The notes under the pieces are model-generated. The model did no database searches. It saw only the letters and a list, made by a program, of their open reading frames with translations, and was not told where the DNA came from. From NCBI RefSeq assembly GCF_019175285.1, contig NC_056523.1, positions 292,844,542 to 292,908,541 of the forward strand: DNA of 64,000 bases, written 5' to 3'. The first letter of the stretch is position 1. The number at the start of each line of letters is the position of its first letter. Made by a program: the position numbers and the translations under genes. Below are positions 24,801-30,004 of the stretch, one piece after another. This DNA comes from Sceloporus undulatus. Taxonomy: Eukaryota; Chordata; Lepidosauria; Squamata; Phrynosomatidae.

Positions 24801-25216
24801 GACGTCCAGGAGGAATGCCAAAAGGTCCTCCATTTTGAGCACCACTAAGGAGCATGACTTCTAACCTGTCTAGGAGTCTTTTGAGCCTTTCCTTTGGCCA
24901 TAGAATATAGAGCTGGAAGAGGCCATATGCCCTCCCTTTCTTCCTCCCATTCCGAGGGGCTTTGCCCTCCTCCTTGGCGGGGAGGACACCCAGTCACCCA
25001 TCCCTCAGCTAAAGCATCTTCAGAAGGAAGCCCAAAGCCCTGGTGGCCAGCGATGCCCCCAAACCAAAGGGCCGCCCCCCTCCCACTGTCAGCCAGGCCT
25101 GTGTCTGCCCGCTCTGGCCGCTAGGCCGCCGTCACCATGACAACGAGGCACTCCGCGTGTACGGACGGCAGCCCCCAGCCGCCGCCCCAGCAGCTGAGTT
25201 CCATGGAGGACGCCAT
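4884..25216 (-). CDS. MTX3: Metaxin 3, complete gene, nine coding exons
   Basis: MTX3 is an outer-mitochondrial-membrane protein of the metaxin/Tom37 family, linked to the SAM/MIB machinery that assembles beta-barrel proteins. Nine exons join in phase: 25216-25136, 23770-23701, 21699-21623, 16844-16752, 14380-14198, 11225-11149, 9377-9220, 8929-8841 and 4994-4884. That gives 939 nt, or 312 residues, the same length I recall for human MTX3. Diagnostic blocks are [62 protein letters not shown] and [15 protein letters not shown]. The N-terminal part is the Tom37-type thioredoxin-fold region and residues about 130-270 the GST-C-like metaxin region. The C-terminus is hydrophilic, with no membrane anchor visible, unlike MTX1. 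Exon 9 is the canonical short tail ending in NRLSP. No frame break is seen. Introns are loaded with MITEs. MTX1 was considered, but the residue matches favour MTX3. Confidence 0.97.
5076..5320. mobile_element. Tigger-type MITE (GGGACCTC family)
   Basis: This 245-bp element is flanked by TA (5074-5075 and 5321-5322). Ends are GAGTGGGACTTTGGTATCC and the complement of GAGTGGGACCTCCTTATC. The interior has a repeated CACACCCACTAGTGCA segment. It lies in MTX3 intron 8, close to exon 9. Confidence 0.82.
5935..6066 (+). mobile_element. Penelope-like pLTR fragment with hammerhead-like core
   Basis: CCGAGGA (5941-5947), arms GTAGAC/GTCTAC (5949-5954 and 5959-5964), GAAA (5965-5968) and GCTC (5969-5972) follow the hammerhead order CUGANGA, stem II, GAAA, NUH, with one core change (U to C). 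The tail ACAGACTAACATGACTAT is shared with copies at 25.6, 25.9 and 44.0 kb. Assignment to Penelope-like elements is an inference from the ribozyme architecture. Confidence 0.5.
6180..7140. other. MTX3 intron 8, unique AT-rich part
   Basis: No gene or clear repeat is seen. There is a run of A/T homopolymers at 6258-6345. The MITE-like GGTGACACC element before it (about 6067-6140) is related to one at 48.2 kb. Confidence 0.4.
7162..7515 (+). repeat. About 80-bp minisatellite within an L2 3' UTR
   Basis: Units begin at about 7162 (partial), 7186, 7265, 7348 and 7432. Each starts near CCAACTGTCATC and contains TTAGAGGGAGTGAA and a CCCTCC-rich end. The period is about 79-84 bp. The last unit runs into the L2 3' tail, which itself looks like a diverged unit. 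Confidence 0.75.
7516..7750 (+). mobile_element. L2-clade LINE 3' end with (AAT)n tail
   Basis: It shares CTTGGTCCAGGCCTCAGAGG, CTTTTTAGATTGTAAACC and GAGGGCAGGGAACTG with the L2 copies at 26-27.6 and 51-52.5 kb. It ends GGGCGGTATATAAATAAATC followed by about 16 AAT units. Together with the minisatellite upstream it forms one 5'-truncated insertion in MTX3 intron 8. Confidence 0.82.
8150..8790. other. Moderately GC-rich intronic block of unknown origin
   Basis: This block in MTX3 intron 8 is distinctly GC-richer than its surroundings. It has several overlapping short open frames but no frame with recognisable protein similarity. It contains short palindromes such as AGTCATATGACT. It may be a decayed MITE; I could not identify terminal repeats. 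Confidence 0.3.
8841..8929 (-). CDS. MTX3: MTX3 exon 8
   Basis: It encodes [20 protein letters not shown] and [10 protein letters not shown]. The acceptor is TATTAG and the donor GTTCTC, a weak but valid GT donor. The [17 protein letters not shown] block matches MTX3. Confidence 0.96.
9220..9377 (-). CDS. MTX3: MTX3 exon 7
   Basis: It encodes [20 protein letters not shown] and [20 protein letters not shown] through [11 protein letters not shown]. The acceptor is CTCAAG and the donor GTAAGC. The [13 protein letters not shown] and LCRFCDDIL blocks are hallmarks of metaxins. Confidence 0.97.
9698..10005. mobile_element. PIF/Harbinger-type MITE, decayed
   Basis: The left end is GGCCCGGTACACACGGG. 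The right end, CGTCTGTATTGCCCC, is a drifted complement of the family's GGCCCGGTACAGAC terminus. CAA flanks both ends (9695-9697 and 10006-10008). The interior has repeated CATCATGGCGGC motifs. It lies in MTX3 intron 6. Confidence 0.65.
10009..11148. other. MTX3 intron 6, unique AT-rich part
   Basis: Apart from the Harbinger MITE at its exon 7 side, nothing is recognised here. The sequence is AT-rich with no open frame resembling a protein. Confidence 0.5.
11149..11225 (-). CDS. MTX3: MTX3 exon 6
   Basis: It encodes [20 protein letters not shown], then FFFGN plus two bases. The acceptor is GTTTAG and the donor GTGAGT. The [11 protein letters not shown] segment differs slightly from the RLGTSQFFFGD I recall for mammals but is in frame. 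Confidence 0.94.
11398..11610. mobile_element. Possible hAT-type fragment
   Basis: It begins CAGGGGTGGGCAGCTTG, which resembles the CAGGGGTGGGCAAC terminus of Charlie-like hAT elements. No matching right end was found, so it is truncated or decayed. It lies in MTX3 intron 5. Confidence 0.35.
12830..13090. mobile_element. Tigger/pogo-type MITE (TACGAA family)
   Basis: This 261-bp element is flanked by TA at 12828-12829 and 13091-13092. Its ends are CAGTGCTACCTCGGGTTATG and the complement of CAGTGGTACCCCGGGATACG. A central palindrome around GCGCGGCTAGCGGCTGG is visible. It lies in MTX3 intron 5. Confidence 0.88.
13531..14093. mobile_element. PIF/Harbinger-type MITE, CpG-rich
   Basis: About 563 bp with inverted ends AGGCGGGTTATACACCGCCA and TAACCCGCCT. 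Sub-terminal palindromes occur, for example TACGCGCAGAGCGCGTA and the pair around CTAACCCTA. It shares interior motifs (GAAGCCTCAAGGACACCC, CTGCCGTTCTGGCAGCTGAG) with the copy at 42.67 kb. The open frames inside are by-products of high GC. It lies in MTX3 intron 5. Confidence 0.82.
14198..14380 (-). CDS. MTX3: MTX3 exon 5
   Basis: It encodes 61 residues from [20 protein letters not shown] to IAEVEAQ, phase 0 at both ends. The acceptor is GTGTAG and the donor GTATGT. This is the longest and one of the best-conserved exons, covering the start of the GST-C-like region. Confidence 0.97.
14930..15279 (+). mobile_element. LINE 3' UTR and tail with internal tandem duplication
   Basis: It ends with AAACCACTTTGATCGTTTTG and a (TTA)n tail, the style of L2/CR1-clade 3' ends. 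A segment starting TGTATTTTAGTTAAGGGATG occurs twice, at about 14943 and 15087, giving a unit of about 144 bp. No coding part remains. It lies in MTX3 intron 4. Confidence 0.65.
15305..16185. mobile_element. Foldback MITE (ACTGCAGAAATAATCC family) split by a Tigger MITE
   Basis: The left arm (about 15305-15333, GCACTGCTGAAATAATG) and the remainder (16004-16185, beginning TTTGATACCACTT) form one foldback element once the Tigger at 15334-16001 is set aside. The host element is therefore older. It lies in MTX3 intron 4. Confidence 0.7.
15334..16001. mobile_element. Tigger-type MITE (GGGACCTC family), expanded interior
   Basis: Ends read CAATGGGACCTCAATATC at the left and GATACTGAGGTCCCACTG at the right, with TA outside both. 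The family reads like GTGGATACCAAAATCCGC inside. At 668 bp it is much longer than its relatives at 5.08 kb (245 bp) and 61.11 kb (197 bp). Repeated GGCAGCAC...CACTGGGGACAA blocks and a GC-rich centre suggest internal duplication or an unrelated insert. A 206-codon antisense open frame across it has no protein similarity I can see and looks spurious. Confidence 0.8.
16752..16844 (-). CDS. MTX3: MTX3 exon 4
   Basis: It encodes 31 residues from [20 protein letters not shown] to [10 protein letters not shown]. The acceptor is CCAG directly beside the assembly gap, and the donor is GTAAAA. Phase 0 at both ends. The coding sequence itself is not touched by the Ns. Confidence 0.97.
16845..16920. repeat. 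(AAAG)n microsatellite with a 10-N assembly gap next to the exon 4 acceptor
   Basis: Ns occupy 16852-16861, followed by about 13 AAAG units. On the MTX3 sense strand this reads (CTTT)n, then Ns, then CTGCCAG and exon 4. The microsatellite therefore supplies the polypyrimidine tract of the splice acceptor. The gap length is unlikely to be exact. Confidence 0.95.
17240..17434. mobile_element. Degraded Tigger-type MITE
   Basis: The ends resemble the CAGTGCACC... family at 36.33 and 43.40 kb. The interior shares GCACACGC-like and GGATCTGGAATAGATCCCT blocks with those copies. TA lies outside each end. It lies in MTX3 intron 3, upstream of exon 4. Confidence 0.6.
18855..18937 (+). mobile_element. 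L2 LINE 3'-tail fragment
   Basis: It matches the last 80 bp of the L2 family at 26.14 and 51.12 kb (TTGTATGTACAGCATTGTG, then TTTATAAATAAAGGTTAATAATAATAA). It is a very short 5'-truncated insertion in MTX3 intron 3. Confidence 0.8.
19285..19660. mobile_element. PIF/Harbinger-type MITE
   Basis: About 376 bp with inverted ends GGGCTGTACAGAC and GTCTGTACCGGGCC. The flanking triplets are TAG at the left and TAA at the right, consistent with a 3-bp Harbinger target duplication that has drifted by one base. The interior is CpG-rich and contains a palindromic pair around CTAGGGTTTGGG. The copies at 9.70, 13.53 and 42.67 kb are relatives. Confidence 0.75.
19756..20009. mobile_element. Tigger/pogo-type MITE (TACGAA family)
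   Basis: This 254-bp element is flanked by TA (19754-19755 and 20010-20011), the pogo/Tigger target duplication. Its ends are inverted repeats: CAGTGGTACCTCGGGATACG at the left and the complement of CAGTGGTGCCTCGGGTTACG at the right. It has internal CGGGTTACGAA repeats and no transposase. It is a sister of the copy at 12.83 kb, and lies in MTX3 intron 3. Confidence 0.88.
20501..20712. mobile_element. Foldback MITE of the ACTGCAGAAATAATCC family
   Basis: This roughly 210-bp palindromic element has arms reading CACTGCAGAAATAATCCAG at the left and its complement at the right, with CCTGGGAATTGTAGTTT inside. The same family recurs at 15.3-16.2, 24.26, 39.57, 41.42, 49.98 and 58.41 kb. It lies in MTX3 intron 3. 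Confidence 0.75.
21623..21699 (-). CDS. MTX3: MTX3 exon 3
   Basis: It encodes (G)[19 protein letters not shown] and NFLRKQ. The acceptor is TTTTTAG and the donor GTGGGT. The [13 protein letters not shown] block matches metaxin 3 closely. Confidence 0.96.
21858..22770 (-). mobile_element. Old L2-clade LINE fragment
   Basis: Read on the minus strand this resembles the C-terminal reverse-transcriptase region and 3' UTR of L2 elements. It aligns loosely with the younger copy at 56.2-57.0 kb, for example around the GTTTAGAGCTTTAAAAGTCA block. Its 3' end lies at the left (TATCCTGCCCTTTATCC). It is heavily decayed. A (CA)n/(TA)n microsatellite at about 21829-21860 abuts the 3' end. It lies in MTX3 intron 2. 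Confidence 0.65.
22951..23311 (+). repeat. Unclassified dispersed repeat, copy 1
   Basis: About 360 bp share end-to-end similarity with 47759-48110: both start at a TTTCACAGAT block followed by GGACACATGTGG, share a GAGGATTAATGGGA-like stretch and end at TTGGAAGGTATGA. It lies in MTX3 intron 2. A 152-codon open frame (22777-23235) spans part of it but looks accidental, since the other copy is not open. I do not recognise the family. Confidence 0.6.
23701..23770 (-). CDS. MTX3: MTX3 exon 2
   Basis: It encodes [20 protein letters not shown] followed by APR plus one base. The acceptor is TTGCAG and the donor GTATTG at 23700-23699. It belongs to the N-terminal thioredoxin-like fold. Confidence 0.95.
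24196..24245 (-). mobile_element. Short L2-type 3' tail
   Basis: A (TTA)n run followed by TGCTTTATTTATATAGCACT resembles the reverse complement of an L2 3' terminus. It lies in MTX3 intron 1. Confidence 0.4.
24263..24474. mobile_element. Foldback MITE of the ACTGCAGAAATAATCC family
   Basis: The left arm is TGCATCTGCAATGATGCAGT and the right arm AACTGCATTATTTCTACAGT, with GGAATCTTGAGATCTGTAGT in between. It is a diverged copy in MTX3 intron 1. Confidence 0.7.
24710..24736. repeat. (GAT)n microsatellite
   Basis: Seven to eight GAT units. Similar (GAT)n tracts occur at 43.92, 54.49, 59.21 and 62.98 kb. Confidence 0.85.
25136..25216 (-). CDS. MTX3: MTX3 exon 1
   Basis: It encodes 27 residues beginning [20 protein letters not shown] and ending at a phase-0 GT donor (25135-25134). 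I chose the first ATG because it sits in a TISU-like context and gives the family's usual N-terminal length. A second in-frame ATG (Met5, 25204-25202) is possible. Confidence 0.95.
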
Positions 25217-25220
25217 CTTG
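25209..25220 (-). promoter_or_regulatory. MTX3: TISU / YY1-type element overlapping the MTX3 start codon
   Basis: The minus strand reads CAAGATGGCGTC, matching the TISU consensus SAASATGGCGGC at 11 of 12 positions, with the ATG being the MTX3 start. TISU directs initiation from very short 5' UTRs, doubles as a YY1 site, and is known to be enriched in mitochondrial-protein genes, which suits a metaxin. It implies transcription starting only some 5-30 nt upstream, near 25225-25245. Confidence 0.7.
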
Positions 25221-25372
25221 GAGGCGGCCAACCTTTGATCCCTACGAAGCCACGCCCCTGGCCACGCCCCTCCTCCTCAGCCCTTTAGTTCTGAGGAAAA
25301 GCCGTTGCAGTTGCCTTTGGGCGCGCGACCCGTGGCCTCGCCTCTCAGAGCGCGCGCGCATCTGCAGAGTAA
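25217..25372 (-). promoter_or_regulatory. MTX3: GC-rich MTX3 core promoter
   Basis: This CpG-rich sequence lies immediately upstream of the MTX3 start. Two CCACGCCCC blocks (25250-25258 and 25262-25270) are KLF/Sp-type GC/CACCC boxes, and a CpG-dense GCGCGCGC stretch lies at about 25349-25359. There is no TATA box, as expected for a housekeeping, YY1/TISU-type promoter. The island extends into exon 1 and intron 1 (to about 25060). Confidence 0.6.
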
Positions 25373-25455
25373 CTGTCACTCTGTGTGAGGCAAGCAGCCC
25401 TCCATTTCCTCCTCATGTGGGGAAGAGGAGGAGAGCCCCCTGCCTGGAAGCACCC

Positions 25456-25570
25456 TGCCCTTGCTTATATATATATATATGTAAACCATTAAATAAATAA
25501 CATATAAAACATATACTTCATTTCCATACACAAAGGATTTTGAATTGACATTCTCATATATACCAATGTC

Positions 25571-25601
<31 letters not shown>

Positions 25602-26118
25602 AAATATTACACATATATTTGTAGCTCAAAGGGGCTACGAGATCTCTCTACATACTGACCCTACAGACTAACACAGCTGTATCTTTGAATATGTTTATTT
25701 ATATCTATATCAATATAATAAATAAATAGCATATAAATAAATTGAGCTACTTCACTTCTATGCATAAAGGATTTTGAGTCTGAATAGACATTCTCACATA
25801 CCAATGGCGTCCATATATATATATATATATATATGTCTGTCCTCAGTTTTCACTCCACTAAATGCATCTGAGGAAGTAGACTTTATAGTCTAGGAAAGCT
25901 CATGCTGTCAATTTCTTCCTTTTAGTGAGTTTCAAAGGGGCTAAAAATATGTACTGATTCTACAGACTACAACAGCTATATCTTTACATATATATATATA
26001 TATATATATATCAGTATAATAAATAAGTAAATGACATATAAATTTTACAGAAGTGTATTAATATAGATAAATGTGTGTATACATATACACAGACACACAC
26101 ACATACTGTCTGTATATA
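25456..26118. repeat. AT-microsatellite-rich cluster with Penelope-like pieces
   Basis: (TA)n tracts occur at about 25465-25480, 25568-25599, 25815-25834 and 25987-26012. Repeat pieces lie between them. One ends in ACAGACTAACACAGCTGTAT (25620-25690); another is a fuller unit at 25853-25990. Sequence such as CACAAAGGATTTTGAAT recurs (25530 and 25765), indicating tandem duplication of roughly 235 bp. Confidence 0.6.
25853..25990 (+). mobile_element. Penelope-like pLTR fragment with intact hammerhead-like core
   Basis: CTGAGGA (25868-25874) fits CUGANGA. TAGACT/AGTCTA (25877-25882 and 25887-25892) forms stem II, followed by GAAA (25894-25897) and GCTC (25898-25901). The NUH site would be CUC. 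A tail with TCTACAGACTACAACAGCTA follows. Confidence 0.55.
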
Positions 26119-26120
26119 TA

Positions 26121-26139
26121 GTGCCTTCAAGTCATTTCT
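26121..26139 (-). mobile_element. SINE fragment, part 1 (interrupted by L2)
   Basis: GTGCCTTCAAGTCATTTCT matches the 3' portion of the tRNA-type squamate SINE seen complete at 54.75 kb. The SINE resumes at 27585 after the L2. ATTTCT is duplicated on both sides of the L2 (26134-26139 and 27585-27590). Confidence 0.75.
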
Positions 26140-27584
26140 TGAAGACACTGTTGATCACTGTCTCCTAATTGATATACTCTCTGACCTTGGGTTCTCAGAC
26201 TCTGTTCTCGACTGGTTTAGATCTTACTTGTCAGACAGATCTTTTGCAGTAGTTGCAGGTGGTCAGACTTCTTCTCCTGTTCCCTTATCTGTTGTAGTCC
26301 CCCAGGGCTCTGTTCTGGGTCCCCTTCTGTTTTCTCTCTACACACTGTCCTTAGGTAAACTCATCAGCTCTTTTGGCTTTTCCTACCATCTGTATGCCGA
26401 TGACACCCAGCTGTATCTTTCTGCCCCTGACCTTTCTCCAAGGCTTGAACAGCAAGTCTCGTCTTGCCTTACTGCTGTCTCGCAGTGGATGCGCCATCGG
26501 AGTTTGAAGCTCAACATGTCCAAGACGGAGCTTCTTGTCTTTCCCCCTAAGCCCAACCTTCAACACTTCTTTTCTGTCTCTGTGGACAACACTTCTATTC
26601 AACCAGTCCAGCAAGCCCACAGTCTTGGTTTTCTTTGACTCTTCTCTGTCGTGTATCCCTCAGATTCAGACCACAGCCAAGGCTTGTAGATTCTTTTTAT
26701 ACAATATTGCCAAAATCCGACCATATCTCTCCGCCTCTACTGCCAAGATCCTGGTCCATGCCCTAGGGATCTCACAACTGGATTACTGTAACGTCCTCCT
26801 GGCTGGGCTTCCTCTTTCTCACCTCCGTCCTTTAATCTCTGTCCAGCACGCATTATCACTTCCACCCACCGCTCTGACCACATCTCTCCTGTGTTGGCAT
26901 CCCTTCACTGGCTCCCCCTCCCTTTCCGCATTCAGTATAAGCTCCTGCTGTCGACATTTAAAGACCTTCATGGACTGGCCCCTCCTTACTTATCAGACCT
27001 TCTTTCTCCTCATCTTCCCACCAGGGCCCTCCATTCTGGTAATCAAGGGTTCCTGTCTCAGCCCAGGATTTCCTCTGCCCTATCCCGGATTCGCCCCTTT
27101 TCACTCGCTGCCCCTCACTCCTGGAACCTTCTTCCCCCACAAGCAAGAGCCATCACTTCTTTAACCAGCTTCAAAACGGAGTTGAAAACCATCCTGTTCA
27201 CAGAAGCCTTCCCAGGCATTGCATAATTGTTGCTTACTATTTGATGTTCTTGTGGTGCCTGTTTATTGAACCATTTCCTGTATTGCTATGTACTGTATAT
27301 GTATTATCCTACTTGAGAGTATGTATTTTCCCTGGAAAATGATTAACCATCCATTAAGAACCCAAGCCCTCCCTCCAGTCCATCTGTCTTGGTCCAGGCC
27401 TTGGAGGTAGAGAGGAACTGCTGGACCTCTTACCCTTTCCCTCCACCACTCCCTTCTCCTTCTGTGTCATGTCTTTTTAGATTGTAAGCCCGAGGGCAGG
27501 GAATCGTCTAACTAAAATATTGTATGTACAGCGCTGTGTAAATTTACAGCGCTTCATAAATAAAGGTTAATAATAATAATAATA
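26140..27584 (+). mobile_element. 5'-truncated L2-clade LINE with RT domain
   Basis: A first frame (to about 26638) encodes RT palm motifs: [35 protein letters not shown] and the catalytic [10 protein letters not shown]. The rest of the ORF2-type protein continues in another frame (to 27226), including [20 protein letters not shown] and [16 protein letters not shown]. There is at least one frameshift near 26638, where the sister at 51.12 kb is continuous. The 3' UTR ends TTCATAAATAAAGGTTAATA plus an (AAT)n tail. A 6-bp target duplication ATTTCT flanks it. Confidence 0.92.
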
Positions 27585-27700
27585 ATTTCTGACTTATGGA
27601 GACCCTAAGGTGACCCTATCATGGAGTTATCTGCGGCGGCGCTCCATTTCCCAATGTGGGGAAGAAAGCTCCTGGAAGTGCCCTGTCATTGCTTTTATAT
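27585..27700 (-). mobile_element. SINE fragment, part 2
   Basis: It continues the SINE with TTTCTGACTTATGGAGACCC and CCCTATCATGG, then ends in a CCCAATGTGGGGAAG segment. A parallel fragment lies at 27788-27890. Confidence 0.6.
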
Positions 27701-27787
27701 TTAAACTTATTTATATCAATATCAATAAAATAAATATTACATAAGTGTATTAATACAGATAAATGGGTGTATGCACACACACACACA

Positions 27788-28045
27788 CATAGTTGAGTGC
27801 CTTCCAAGTCATAGCTGACTTATGGCAACTCTAAAGTGACCCTACTGGGGTTTTCTGTGGCAGCCCCCCCATCTCCCAATGTGGAAGGAGAGCGCTTGGA
27901 AATGCTGTCATGGCTCATATATGTTGCTTTTATATTTATATTTTTATGTTGCTCCGAAGAAACCTTTCCAAGAAAACCACATGATAAATTCGCCTTAGGG
28001 TTGCCATAAGAAACTCGAAGGCCTACAACAACAAACAACCAAATA
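27788..28045. mobile_element. Two tRNA-type SINE fragments in opposite orientation
   Basis: 27788-27890 is a minus-strand 3' piece (GAGTGCCTTCCAAGTC, GACTTATGGCAACTC). 27955-28045 is a plus-strand 3' piece ending CTCGAAGGCCTACAACAACA. Between them the sequence is AT-rich. Confidence 0.6.
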
Positions 28046-28185
28046 TCTATCTGTGTATCTAGCTATAAAAATAGAATAAATACATAATACATAAATTTAA
28101 CTTAAATATTTTAATATAGATACATGTATGTAACTGTTATGTGTATGTGTGTATACACACACTCGCACTTCTATACACATAGTTG

Positions 28186-28440
28186 TAATAATACTTATTT
28201 ATTTATACCCCGCTCTTCAGCCAAGGCTATCGGAGCGGCTGCCTTCAAGTTGTTTCCTACTTTGGGTGACCCTGAGATGGGGTTTTCTTGTCGAGATTTG
28301 TTCAGAGGAGGTTTGCCCTTGCTTTCTCCTGAGGCTGAGATTATGTGACTTGCCCAAGGTCACCCAGTGGGTTTCATGGCCATGCAAAGAATCAATCCCT
28401 GGTCTCCAGAATCATAGTTCAGCACCCAAACCACTACACA
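28186..28440 (-). mobile_element. tRNA-type SINE next to a LINE 3' scrap
   Basis: 28230-28440 carries the body of the SINE (GTTCAGAGGAGGTTTGCC, GTGACTTGCCCAAGGTCACC), with the tRNA-like head at its right end on the minus strand. At its left is TTATTTATACCCCGCTCTTC, typical of the complement of a LINE 3' end. Confidence 0.7.
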
Positions 28441-28519
28441 CACACCCTCTCTCTCTCTGTGTATATATATACTGTGTATCTTCAAGTCATTTCCAACTAA
28501 GGTGACACTATCGTGGTTT

Positions 28520-29480
28520 TTTTTCTTTTGTTTTTACTTAATATTTTATTAGCATATAACAAACAACAACAACAATTATCTAGTAATATGATAAAACAAC
28601 ATATAAGGTTAACAAAACCTAACTAAACAACTAATCTAAACAACTAGACTAACTACTAAAAACTAACATATCACCAAAGACAGGGGAACTATGTATCTCA
28701 GTTTCCCTGGATATTAATCAACTGTATCTACTCTTCCCTAGTTATTCAGAAATCAATCATATATCTTCAAAAATAAAATCTTATCTAAACTACTACAAAT
28801 AAAACAATTCTCATCATGGAGCCCTCTCCTTTTCCATATAATCTATTAATAATTTCCATTCTTTTTAAAAGCCATCCACAGATTTATCATTATTAAATTA
28901 TTAATAACTTGCACGGGATACTCAAAAGATCAGAATGGATTTGGAGGATGTATAACTATATGGAAAATGACTAACACAGTTGATTACAAACCACTCTATA
29001 GAAAGATTTGAAAATGACTGGGCAGAGATGATAAGCTATTTAAAGTTTAAACAACTCTGAAAAACAATTCAATTGACATATCACAGGAATTCAGATTGGA
29101 TATTAATTTTGAAAATAAAGTAAAAATGGCATAACTTTTTTTAAATGTTTGAAGTCATACTGAGTGTTCTTGTTGAACTGATGAGGAATAATGCTCACAG
29201 AGGATTTATATGTAATTACGGGTTTAATCCTTATTAAAAAATTTATTTTCAGATAAGATAAGTAAAATCTGATGAGACAGAGAAATGTAGATATAATATT
29301 TACTACTGAAATTAAAAGAATAGTATATCTTAAGAATATGATCCAAAAATAGATAGGATGTATATTGTTTATTTTTATTCTAAATATGGTATAAGTAGAT
29401 GCTTGAATCAATAAGGAATCCATGGATATGGAGGGCCAAGTAGACGGAGGAGGAGGAGGAGGAGACAGTGGCTTCACTTG
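28520..29480. mobile_element. AT-rich block, probably L1-derived
   Basis: Around 28990-29070 the plus strand can be read as NDWAEMISYLKFKQL followed by a stop, resembling the C-terminal end of L1 ORF2. The following AT-rich 250 bp would be its 3' UTR. The part left of 28880 may be an inverted piece of the same insertion. Support is weak. Confidence 0.35.
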
Positions 29481-29495
29481 CTGATGGACACCATA

Positions 29496-29996
29496 TAGGG
29501 TTGCCATAGCTGAGGACCTCCAAACCGGGACAAATGTAGGACAAGGTTTAAAAATGTAGGACCTTTTTTTTAAAATTTCCTAGCCAGGAAATTAAAAAAA
29601 AAGTCCTACATTTTTAAACCTTGTCCTCCTCCTCCTTCCCAGCTTGGGAGGAAGCCTCGGCCTGCTCCCAGGCTGGGAAGAAGGCGGGGGCCGCTCCTCA
29701 TCACGGCAATTGCCGCGATGGCAGGTGGCCTCCTCCTCCTCCCCTGCCTCAAGGAGGCCTTGGAGGACCCCGCGGCCAAAGCTCCGACCGCGGAGCCGCT
29801 TCCAGGGCCTCCCTGGGGCCTGGGAGACAGCATCTCCCAAGCCCCAGAGAGGCCTTGGTTGGCTCCGCGATCGTGGAGCCGCCTCCAGGGCCTCGCTGGG
29901 GGGGCGTCCCGGGGGCGGGGCAAAACCGGGGTGGGACCGTGCGGACCCACCCCAAACCAGGAAAGTCCCGCCCCCAGGTGGGATATGGCAAGCCTA
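29496..29996. mobile_element. hAT-type MITE, 501 bp, with perfect 8-bp target duplication
   Basis: ACACCATA is repeated exactly at 29488-29495 and 29997-30004. The terminal inverted repeats are TAGGGTTGCCATA and TATGGCAAGCCTA. Inside the left end is GAGGACCTCCAAACCGGGAC, and the right half is very GC-rich. Same family as the 1,362-bp element at 58.48 kb, in opposite orientation. The several open frames inside (up to 159 codons) have no recognisable protein content and no transposase motif. Confidence 0.93.
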
Positions 29997-30004
29997 ACAC
30001 CATA

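Noticed and set aside
28100-28500. CRISPR-like or satellite structure in alternating repeats
   Set aside because: The repeats are (CA)n/(TA)n microsatellites and SINE fragments without regular direct repeat and spacer structure.
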